From the NCBI GenBank assembly GCA_003660905.1, contig QMVB01000005.1, positions 1 through 24,739 on the forward strand: a stretch of DNA of 24,739 bases. The letters run 5' to 3'. The DNA comes from Candidatus Nanohalarchaeota archaeon (GTDB taxonomy: Archaea > EX4484-52). The notes beneath the pieces are model-generated. The model was not told where the DNA came from, searched no databases, and saw nothing but the letters and a program-made list of their open reading frames with translations. Made by a program: the position numbers and the translations under genes. Position 1 is the first letter of the stretch. The number at the start of each line of letters is the position of its first letter. Of this stretch, positions 8,365 through 14,675 are shown piece after piece.

Positions 8365-9315
8365 ATGAATAAAAATAAAATAGTGGTATTCCTTATAATC
8401 GCAGTTGTGATTGCAGGTTCCGGATGTACGGGAACTGCTGTAAATACAGCTACAAAAGGCATAGCAATAAATTCATTTACTTTCAGTCCAACAAAGATGG
8501 TAAATGGAGAAGACGGAACATTGGCTCTTGAAATACAAAATATTGGAGGGGCTACAGCTAAAAATACAAAGGCTTTCTTGTACAATATAGATTCAACTGC
8601 CTATTTTACAATAACTAATAGCAGCAATGATAATACCACAAATCATTCTTTTGGTGATATGAGCCCTCCTGATACGGTAAATAACATACCTTCTTTCCCT
8701 GAAACAGTTGTGTGGACATTAAATAATAATGGAAAAGTAGGAGCGCCTGAAGGAATACCAATAACATTTGATCCAAAGGTAAGGGTATGCTATCTGTACA
8801 ACACGACATCCACTGCAGAATTCACTGTGATATCAAGGGACGAATTAAGGCAGCAGACACAGAGAGGAATTTACGAGGAAAAACCTGTTGTGACAAGAAG
8901 TTCAGGAGGTCCATTGAGCATTGAAATAATGACGCCACAGCCGATAAAAGCAGAAAATGGCAAGAAAATAAAAATACTGGTCAAAGTAAGAAACACGGAT
9001 AAATTAAATGGTCTTGTTTTCCAGACACCGGATAACATAGATAAGTGCATAAACCCTACTGAAATGAAAAAATTGATAAATCGGGTTAATGTATCTATCA
9101 GCATTCCTGATATGCCTGGTGGTGCGACTTTATTTGATTCTCAAACAGTAAGATTGCTAAAGGGAGATGGAGAAGAAGGAACAGCAACATTTACAAGTAA
9201 AGCTGTTAATCTCTCTAATGTGGTTCAAAAAGAATTCCATATAGTGATGACAACAAGCTACGGGTATTTTGTTGAATCCCAAGCTACATTTACTCTAGAG
9301 CATGATGGACTGTAA
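8365..9315 (+). CDS. Secreted lipoprotein, second of the tandem pair
   Basis: A 316-residue paralogue of the preceding protein. The N-terminus ends with the lipobox AGSGC (Cys21), and the same landmarks appear in the same order: ATKGIAINSFTFSP, LALEIQNIGGATAKN, PPDTVNNIPSFPE, VRVCYLYN, TVISRDELRQ and SGGPLSIEI. The start is well supported: AGGTGA at 8355-8360 sits 4 bases before the ATG, overlapping the end of the upstream gene region, which implies co-transcription. Divergence is strong in the second half, so the duplication is not recent. Function is unknown; by architecture it is a cell-surface beta-sandwich lipoprotein. A T-rich tract follows the stop. Confidence 0.75.
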   Translation: MNKNKIVVFLIIAVVIAGSGCTGTAVNTATKGIAINSFTFSPTKMVNGEDGTLALEIQNIGGATAKNTKAFLYNIDSTAYFTITNSSNDNTTNHSFGDMSPPDTVNNIPSFPETVVWTLNNNGKVGAPEGIPITFDPKVRVCYLYNTTSTAEFTVISRDELRQQTQRGIYEEKPVVTRSSGGPLSIEIMTPQPIKAENGKKIKILVKVRNTDKLNGLVFQTPDNIDKCINPTEMKKLINRVNVSISIPDMPGGATLFDSQTVRLLKGDGEEGTATFTSKAVNLSNVVQKEFHIVMTTSYGYFVESQATFTLEHDGL

Positions 9316-9324
9316 AAAGAATAC

Positions 9325-9340
9325 TTTTTTAATTTTTTTT
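9325..9340 (+). terminator. U-tract terminator after the lipoprotein pair
   Basis: TTTTTTAATTTTTTTT begins 9 bases after the stop at 9315, with further T-rich sequence to 9358. Archaeal polymerase ends at such T runs without needing a hairpin. The next gene begins at 9360, so read-through is possible. Confidence 0.45.
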
Positions 9341-9359
9341 ATTATTTATTTTTATTATT

Positions 9360-9764
9360 ATGCATAAACAAAGCGTTGCAATTGCTTGGAGAAAATTCAG
9401 AAGCAAATACAGACTGGTCGGGACAAAGTGCAGGACATGCGGTTCGCTTTATTATCCGCCTGTAAACATTTGCTCTAAGTGCCGGAGAAATTCGAAATTA
9501 GGGGAGTACATATTTAATGAAAAAGGAAAAATTTACAGCAAAACCGTTGTGCGTTCTGCAGCAGAGGGATTTGGAAGGCAGACTCCCTATGTAGTGGCAA
9601 TAATAGAGCTCGAAGAAGGAGTGCGTATCTATGGGCAGGTTGTAGACTGCAATGTTGATGATGTAAATATAGGGGACCCGGTATATTGCGTATTCCGTAA
9701 AATGTACACCAGCGGAAAAGAAGGAATCATAAAGTACGGTCTGAAATTTAAGTTGGAAAATTAA
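9360..9764 (+). CDS. DUF35 zinc-ribbon / OB-fold protein
   Basis: A 134-residue protein with the two-part layout of the DUF35 family: an N-terminal helix (AWRKFRSKYRLVG), a rubredoxin-like zinc ribbon with two CxxC knuckles (CRTC and CSKC at residues about 24-41), then an OB fold starting near residue 48 (GKIYSKTVVRSAAEGF...TPYVVAIIELEEGVRIYGQV). In archaea this family typically bridges acetoacetyl-CoA thiolase and HMG-CoA synthase, channelling intermediate to the mevalonate pathway, and is usually encoded next to them. Neither partner is within this window, so the role is inferred from family only; other DUF35 members serve other acyl-CoA enzymes. Length is normal and all four Cys are present. 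Confidence 0.85.
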   Translation: MHKQSVAIAWRKFRSKYRLVGTKCRTCGSLYYPPVNICSKCRRNSKLGEYIFNEKGKIYSKTVVRSAAEGFGRQTPYVVAIIELEEGVRIYGQVVDCNVDDVNIGDPVYCVFRKMYTSGKEGIIKYGLKFKLEN

Positions 9765-9893
9765 TCATTGTTTCTTTTTGATTATAACTGTAAGTGAATC
9801 AGAAAAAGAAAATTTACTTCCTGAAATCAAGACATGGTCTTTTTTCATTGCTTTTTTTATTTCCCTGCTTGGTTTCCATATATCTATAAACAT
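9765..9893 (-). CDS. Possible 42-residue protein, unrecognised
   Basis: An ATG at 9893-9891 opens a 42-codon frame whose TGA is immediately convergent with the DUF35 stop. The product is basic and mixed in composition (MFIDIWKPSREIKKAMKKD... ending SLTVIIKKKQ), with an alternating hydrophobic C-terminal strand. It is less biased toward Lys/Asn/Ile runs than chance frames in the AT-rich sequence nearby. No Shine-Dalgarno or clear TATA box was found and I do not recognise the family. It may be a genuine small gene or chance. Confidence 0.3.
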   Translation of the reverse strand: MFIDIWKPSREIKKAMKKDHVLISGSKFSFSDSLTVIIKKKQ

Positions 9894-10392
9894 AACTAAA
9901 ATAAAAATAAAAGTCCATATATAATTTCACCACAGGGCGCCTGTTATTTCCTCCACAAGAACAGATAAAATAGAACATCCAAAGATTACAATATAAAATA
10001 AATGATAGAACGTATATTGAATTATAACCTCATCTGATGTTTCTTTTCTCTTATAGATCTAATTTTTTTATCTTTTTACGCACTATGTTTCTTTAATAGG
10101 ATCTTAAATTTAAAAATTTGTGCAAATCAGTCAATAAAAGGGAAAACTTCATATTATATATAGTGTATAATTATATATGCACTAGTATTGCATCTATACG
10201 AAAAATGAATAATTAACTGAAGCAGAATTATATAACATCAATATAGACAAAAAAAATTCATTTCGCTACAAGCGATGGATTATTGAATCCATTTAGAAAT
10301 AAAAACAAAAAAGTGAGACATATTTAGCAGAAGTAGAAAATTAGTGTATAAAAAATTGGAATTTTTATGTATAGAAGAAAGGCATATTTTTC
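9894..10392. other. Non-coding AT-rich interval with two adjacent hairpins
   Basis: About 500 bases with no credible gene on either strand. The only structured part is at 10263-10292: TCGC/GCGA (10263-10275) directly followed by ATGGATT-ATTG-AATCCAT, a perfect 7-bp stem sharing base 10275. The stretch lies downstream of the minus-strand minD-like gene. It could hold that gene's 3' untranslated region, an unannotated small RNA or decayed sequence. Confidence 0.4.
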
Positions 10393-11160
10393 TCAGCTAA
10401 AAATTCTTTTAAGTATGAACATCAAATCCTTCTTTGGCGGGCTCCAAAAATTGTCTGTGAGTTCTGCTGCGATTTTTTTTATCTCAATTGCTGCATCGTG
10501 GTTCTTGTCATAGGACATTATTGGTGTTTTTGCAGCAATGCAATCTGCCATTTTTTTGTCTTCATGAATTGTTGTGATTACAGGAGCGCTTAATATTGAT
10601 TCAATGTCATGTTTGGTTAGTTCAGATTTCATTTTTCTTACCCTGTTCACTACAACTCCAATTACCGGCTTTTTCATCTCCTCTGCAATTTTTATTGTCT
10701 TCAGAGCATCTGTTACGCTTGGAAGTTCAGGGTTAGTAATTATGATCACTTCATCTGCCGCCTCAATGCTTGCAAGGGATTCCTTTCCCAGTCCTGCAGC
10801 TCCGTCAAGAATAATCAAATCATGATCTTCCCTTAAATCATCTATTACCTTCTTTAATTTTGAAGGATCTGTATTTTTTAAATCATAGATTGAAAGCCCT
10901 GCAGGAATTACCTTCAGGTCGCTTGGATGAATGTACATTGCATCATAGATATTTCCTTCACCTCTCAATAGATTGTGTATTGTCTGAGGATACAAAGGAA
11001 CTCCTAAATGAAATCCTAAGTTTGGAGTTGTAAGATTAGCATCCATAACAATTGTTTTGTGCCCGAAACTTGATGCGGCAATTCCCAAGTTTGCTACAAA
11101 TGTTGTTTTTCCAACTCCTCCTTTTCCAGAAACGCATGAAATTACTCTTGCCATAATCAT
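10393..11160 (-). CDS. MinD/ParA-type P-loop ATPase with C-terminal amphipathic helix
   Basis: A 255-residue deviant-Walker ATPase. The N-terminus has CVSGKGGVGKTTFVANLG, including the signature Lys (K13) and the P-loop Lys (K18). The Walker A' region reads MDANLTTPNLGFHLG, so the second Asp of the usual DAD is Asn. The Walker B region is DLIILDGAAGLG, and NRVRK precedes the C-terminal half. The last 13 residues (KKDLMFILKRIFS) form a basic amphipathic helix like a MinD membrane-targeting sequence, which supports a MinD rather than a chromosomal ParA assignment. The start could equally be the ATG two codons later (11154). The gene is divergent from the glycosylase gene with 47 bp between, and ftsZ lies 1 kb away. 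Whether it positions FtsZ, other complexes or both is not shown. Confidence 0.8.
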   Translation of the reverse strand: MIMARVISCVSGKGGVGKTTFVANLGIAASSFGHKTIVMDANLTTPNLGFHLGVPLYPQTIHNLLRGEGNIYDAMYIHPSDLKVIPAGLSIYDLKNTDPSKLKKVIDDLREDHDLIILDGAAGLGKESLASIEAADEVIIITNPELPSVTDALKTIKIAEEMKKPVIGVVVNRVRKMKSELTKHDIESILSAPVITTIHEDKKMADCIAAKTPIMSYDKNHDAAIEIKKIAAELTDNFWSPPKKDLMFILKRIFS

Positions 11161-11207
11161 CTATATGATATATTATCTTTATTAATCTTTCGATTCATTA
11201 GTTATTC

Positions 11208-11900
11208 ATGCCTGCAAATCCAATAAAGAATATTTACAACACACTCCTTAAAGAATATGATTTTGTCGCTCATTCATGGTGGCCAACGACAGCTTTTAAA
11301 GAAGAGGAAAAGCAATTTGAAATCATAATAGGGGTTATTTTGACGCAGAACACCAACTGGAATAATGTTGTAAAGAGCATAAGAAACCTGAAAAGAGAGA
11401 ATCTAATAAATATTGATGGAATAAAAAGCATTGATAAAGACAGGCTTGAAGAAATCATAAGGCCTTCGGGTTTCTTTAAGCAAAAGGCAGCATACCTGAA
11501 AAACATATGCGACTTTTTTTTTGAAAATCAAATGGCTCAGATTATAGAAATGGATACGGCAAAGGCAAGGGCGCTTCTGCTTGATGTGGTCGGCGTTGGA
11601 AAAGAGAGCGCAGATTCGATCCTGCTTTATGCACTCGGGCATCCTGTTTTTGTGATAGATGCATATACAAAAAGAATTGCGCAAAGGATGAACCTGCTCG
11701 ATTATTGCAACACAGATAAATATGATTACGATACTTTGCAAAAATGTTTTGAGGAGAACCTGAAAAAAGATGTTGATTTATTCAGGAAGTATCATGGGCT
11801 GATTGTTGAGCATGCAAAAAAGCACTGCCGGAAAAAACCATTGTGCGACGGGTGTGTTTTAAGGGAAAAATGCAGCGCAAAAACCAAAAAGCTTAAATAG
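11208..11900 (+). CDS. HhH-GPD base-excision DNA glycosylase, MagIII/EndoIII type
   Basis: A 230-residue repair glycosylase. The N-terminal region has SWWP (residues 23-26) and ILTQNTNWNNV (44-54), as in the MagIII 3-methyladenine-glycosylase branch. The helix-hairpin-helix is LLDVVGVGKESADSILLYAL (124-143), the conserved catalytic Asp is D151 in VIDAYTKR, and the C-terminus carries a [4Fe-4S] ligand set C207-x5-C213-x2-C216-x5-C222. In endonuclease III the HhH reads GVGRKTA with a catalytic Lys; here the aligned position is Glu133 (GVGKESA). That predicts a monofunctional glycosylase without lyase activity. The substrate is probably an alkylated or otherwise damaged purine, inferred from the family. 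Many pipelines would call this nth. Confidence 0.83.
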   Translation: MPANPIKNIYNTLLKEYDFVAHSWWPTTAFKEEEKQFEIIIGVILTQNTNWNNVVKSIRNLKRENLINIDGIKSIDKDRLEEIIRPSGFFKQKAAYLKNICDFFFENQMAQIIEMDTAKARALLLDVVGVGKESADSILLYALGHPVFVIDAYTKRIAQRMNLLDYCNTDKYDYDTLQKCFEENLKKDVDLFRKYHGLIVEHAKKHCRKKPLCDGCVLREKCSAKTKKLK

Positions 11901-12047
11901 TTTGAATGTAATTTTTATTATTAATTTGAAAAAATAATAATCGCAAGAATAATATAAGATTGTTGGGGAACCATCTTAGTTAGTTTGCGTAATTATTTGC
12001 AGTCTGTTTTGGTTTTGTGAGTTTTGCAAATTATGTGTTTTTAATTG

Positions 12048-12100
12048 TTTTATATAATATAGCACTCAAAATTAATAAAGATTTCGTTATATTATAATAT
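12048..12100 (+). promoter_or_regulatory. Candidate promoter region of ftsZ
   Basis: Two TATA-like boxes occur, TTTATATAATAT (12049-12060) and TATATTATAATAT (12088-12100). The second would start transcription near 12120-12125, giving a short leader that contains AGGT at 12129-12132, about 7 bases before the ATG at 12140. The first would give a leader of about 55 bases. Which is used cannot be told from sequence. Confidence 0.35.
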
Positions 12101-12139
12101 AGTATAAAAAATAGATAAAAAAATAGATAGGTAGATGAT

Positions 12140-13432
12140 ATGGAATCCATAATAAAACAAGCATTGAACAGAAACCAGATGCAGGAAGAAAGCGCAATTA
12201 GTGGTGCTAATGAAACTCTGATGAGTGAACAAAAACAGGAAGCTCCCCGGTTTAAAGAACAACCGCAAATGATTCAACAACAAGAGCGTATTGTTGAACA
12301 GCCTCAATTAGTTCAAAAACATGAGGCAAAAATTGACAGCGACATTGTCGGAGCAGAGAATATTCCTATTGAAGAAAAAACATCAATTCAGGATCAGAAA
12401 TTAGAGCAAATGCTGATAGAGAACGAAGCAAAAATCAGTGTTATCGGAATCGGAGGAATGGGAAGCAATGCAATAAATCGTCTATCTACTATAGGAATAC
12501 AGGGTGCTACAACAATCGCGCTCAATACAGACATAAAGCATCTTAAAACAATAAGTGCAGATAAAAGAATATTAATCGGCGCTCAGTTGACAAGAGGTCT
12601 TGGAGCAGGTGGATTCCCTGACGTAGGCAAACAGGCAGCAGAGGAAACGATAAGCAATGTAAAAAAAGAAATCGGGGATGCTGATATGCTATTCATTGTT
12701 GCAGGCATGGGTGGAGGAACAGGAACAGGCGCTGCTCCGACAATTGCAGAATCTGCAAAACAAAAAGGCACCATTGTAATTGGAGTCACTACAATGCCGT
12801 TCAAGATTGAAGGAAGCAGGATGGAAAAAGCAGAATACGGACTGAACAAATTAAGGCAGTCATGCGATACAGTTATTGTAATTGAAAACGACAAACTGAA
12901 CCATATTGCAGGAAACCTTCCTCTGGAGCAGGCATTTGCTGTAGGAGATGAGCTGATAGTCACAATGATTAAAGGAATAACAGAGACTATTTCAACACCG
13001 TCCCTGGTAAACCTTGACTATGCAGATGTGAAAGCAATAATGAAGCATGGTGGCGTTGCAATGATAGGAATTGCAGAATCCACAAGCAAATCAAGAGCAG
13101 AAGAAGCAGTAAAAGAAGCAATGCAGCATCCTCTGCTGGATGTTGATTATAGTACAGCGACAGGAGCACTGATACACATAACCGGCGGGCACGACATGAG
13201 GCTGGACGAAATTACCACAATAGGAAGCTATGTGCAAAATAGATTGGATTCTTCTGCCCAGACTGTATGGGGCGCAAGAGTTGAAGAAGGCATGGAGGGA
13301 AAAATACAGGTAATCACAATAATTACCGGCGTAAATTCTCCTTACATACTAGGTCCAAGAGCAGCCAAACAGGAAGAGGCGCAAAAAATCGGTTCAATGA
13401 AAAATATACTTAACATTGACTACGTTAGTTGA
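12140..13432 (+). CDS. ftsZ: Cell-division GTPase FtsZ with long N-terminal extension
   Basis: A 430-residue archaeal FtsZ. Residues 1 to about 95 form a Gln/Glu/Lys-rich, low-complexity extension that is probably disordered or helical. The GTPase core starts at about residue 97 (AKISVIGIGGMGSNAI) and contains the tubulin/FtsZ signature GMGGGTGTGAAP (189-200). The T7 loop NLDYAD (291-296) supplies the two Asp needed for GTP hydrolysis in the next subunit, so an active polymerising enzyme is expected. The C-terminal domain includes TGALIHITGG and ends GVNSPYILGP plus a short tail (MKNILNIDYVS) that could bind a membrane tether such as SepF. It forms the division ring under the cell membrane. 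The gene is monocistronic by layout and convergent with the yhhQ-like gene. Assignment to FtsZ1 versus FtsZ2 is left open. Confidence 0.93.
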   Translation: MESIIKQALNRNQMQEESAISGANETLMSEQKQEAPRFKEQPQMIQQQERIVEQPQLVQKHEAKIDSDIVGAENIPIEEKTSIQDQKLEQMLIENEAKISVIGIGGMGSNAINRLSTIGIQGATTIALNTDIKHLKTISADKRILIGAQLTRGLGAGGFPDVGKQAAEETISNVKKEIGDADMLFIVAGMGGGTGTGAAPTIAESAKQKGTIVIGVTTMPFKIEGSRMEKAEYGLNKLRQSCDTVIVIENDKLNHIAGNLPLEQAFAVGDELIVTMIKGITETISTPSLVNLDYADVKAIMKHGGVAMIGIAESTSKSRAEEAVKEAMQHPLLDVDYSTATGALIHITGGHDMRLDEITTIGSYVQNRLDSSAQTVWGARVEEGMEGKIQVITIITGVNSPYILGPRAAKQEEAQKIGSMKNILNIDYVS

Positions 13433-13483
13433 GTTATTTTATTTATATTATTGTGTCTGAACTAAACTGTGGACTCTATTGAG

Positions 13484-13517
13484 AAAAAAAGTTTATGTTT
13501 TGATTAATAATAATCAA
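13484..13517 (-). terminator. Hairpin plus T-tract terminator of the YhhQ-type transporter gene
   Basis: On the minus strand TTGATTA-TTAT-TAATCAA (13517-13500) forms a perfect 7-bp stem, followed about 9 bases later by seven T (13490-13484). It lies 15 bases past the transporter stop and between two convergent genes, so it may also block read-through from ftsZ. Confidence 0.5.
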
Positions 13518-13532
13518 TTGCAGGATTATTTT

Positions 13533-14204
13533 TTATTGTTTATCTATTAATTTACATGCAAGATATATGAATGGTGTGTCAATAAAGGCAATGGTTATCT
13601 TTACAATCCACTGCCCGAGAATCAATGGAATGATGGGCATTATTCCATAGAATGCAATTGTCACAAAAATTACAGAATCAATAAATTGGGACACAATGGT
13701 TGAAGTATTGTTTCTCAGCCACAGGTATTTTCCATTTGTTTTTCTTTTCCAGTAGTCAAATGCCAGTATGTCGTGGTATTGAGATATCAAGTAAGCAGTC
13801 ATTGACGCAAGCACAATTCTTGAGGTAGATGAGAGAATCAGATTAAATGCAGTTAAAAAATCTCCTTCAACAAAAACTGCCGGGGTCCACAAAACAGAAA
13901 TCTTCACAACAAGCACCATTGCAATGCTTGCTAAAAACCCGCACCATATTGCTTTTTTAGCATGCTTTTTGCCCCACTTTTCAGACAGGATATCGGTCAG
14001 AAGAAAAGTTGCAGAATATGCAATGACTCCTGCCGGAACCACAAAATCTCCAAATTCCACGACTTTTGATGCAACAATATTTGCAGTAACAACAAGGCTT
14101 GCAAATACAGCAATAATATATTCAACGCCGTATTTTTTGCCGATTACAGAAACAATTGTTGCAAATGACAGGACAATTATTATGTATAGGATTTCTATTA
14201 ACAT
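13533..14204 (-). CDS. yhhQ: Queuosine/archaeosine precursor transporter (YhhQ / VUT family)
   Basis: A 223-residue membrane protein with about six hydrophobic segments. It carries the family landmarks in order: TANIVASKVVEF (residues about 40-51), VPAGVIAYSATFLLTDILSEKWGKKHAKKAIWCGF (about 56-90, with the TD..SE.WGK signature), a loop with WKRKTNGKYLWLRNN, and SQFIDSVIFVTIAFYG (about 172-187). In bacteria this family imports preQ0/preQ1; in archaea a preQ0 source for archaeosine in tRNA is the likely role, by family knowledge only. No archaeosine biosynthesis gene is nearby. An AT-rich box lies about 20-30 bases upstream of the ATG, consistent with a leaderless message. Confidence 0.85.
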   Translation of the reverse strand: MLIEILYIIIVLSFATIVSVIGKKYGVEYIIAVFASLVVTANIVASKVVEFGDFVVPAGVIAYSATFLLTDILSEKWGKKHAKKAIWCGFLASIAMVLVVKISVLWTPAVFVEGDFLTAFNLILSSTSRIVLASMTAYLISQYHDILAFDYWKRKTNGKYLWLRNNTSTIVSQFIDSVIFVTIAFYGIMPIIPLILGQWIVKITIAFIDTPFIYLACKLIDKQ

Positions 14205-14289
14205 ATTTTCGAATTATATTTTGCATAATTTATTTTGAATTATTTTCTAATCTTTCTTTTTCTTGTAGCATACCTTTTTAATCAATAGG

Positions 14290-14655
14290 TTATGAAGTAG
14301 TTTTAAATATTTTTTTATCAGCACCAACTATACTATTCACATGTCTTAAAGATGCAAGCTTCCTTATTTTACGAACAGGGATATCTGCCCCTATACTGTT
14401 GACATTTTGATAAGTATCAATATTTGATGCACCTAAACTCTCAAAATCCGAAACAACTTTATTCTTTTGGCTCTCGTCCAAAAGGTCAACATTTACCTAA
14501 ACAAGAACTCTGGTTGTCCCTGTTGAGCCTTTCGCAAGAATATCATTCCATAACATATTTTAAACTTTTGGAGGTTTTGAAAAGGTTAATAAGATGCCTC
14601 CAAAAATAACCAAAACAATTAAAATAACAATAACTTTTTTCGTTCTTTTTTTCAT
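14290..14655 (-). pseudogene. Remnant of a secreted subtilase: signal segment plus propeptide, two in-frame stops
   Basis: From ATG 14655 one uninterrupted frame of 122 codons runs to the TAA at 14290 except for two nonsense codons. It begins MKKRTKKVIVILIVLVIF..., a signal/anchor helix, meets TAA after 31 residues, continues ILAKGSTGTTRVLV, meets TAG, then reads VNVDLLDESQKNKVVSDFE... to SLRHVNSIVGADKKIF. The last part has the pattern of a subtilisin (S8/I9) propeptide: a strand 'RVLVxVNVD', a helix, 'INSIGADIP', and 'LRHVNSIVGAD' before the usual junction. No catalytic protease domain follows. The spacing keeps frame across both stops, so point mutations rather than indels broke it. It lies 20 bp after the EF-2 stop and could be transcribed from that gene. 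Confidence 0.6.
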
Positions 14656-14675
14656 TCTATCTTTTTAAATAACAA

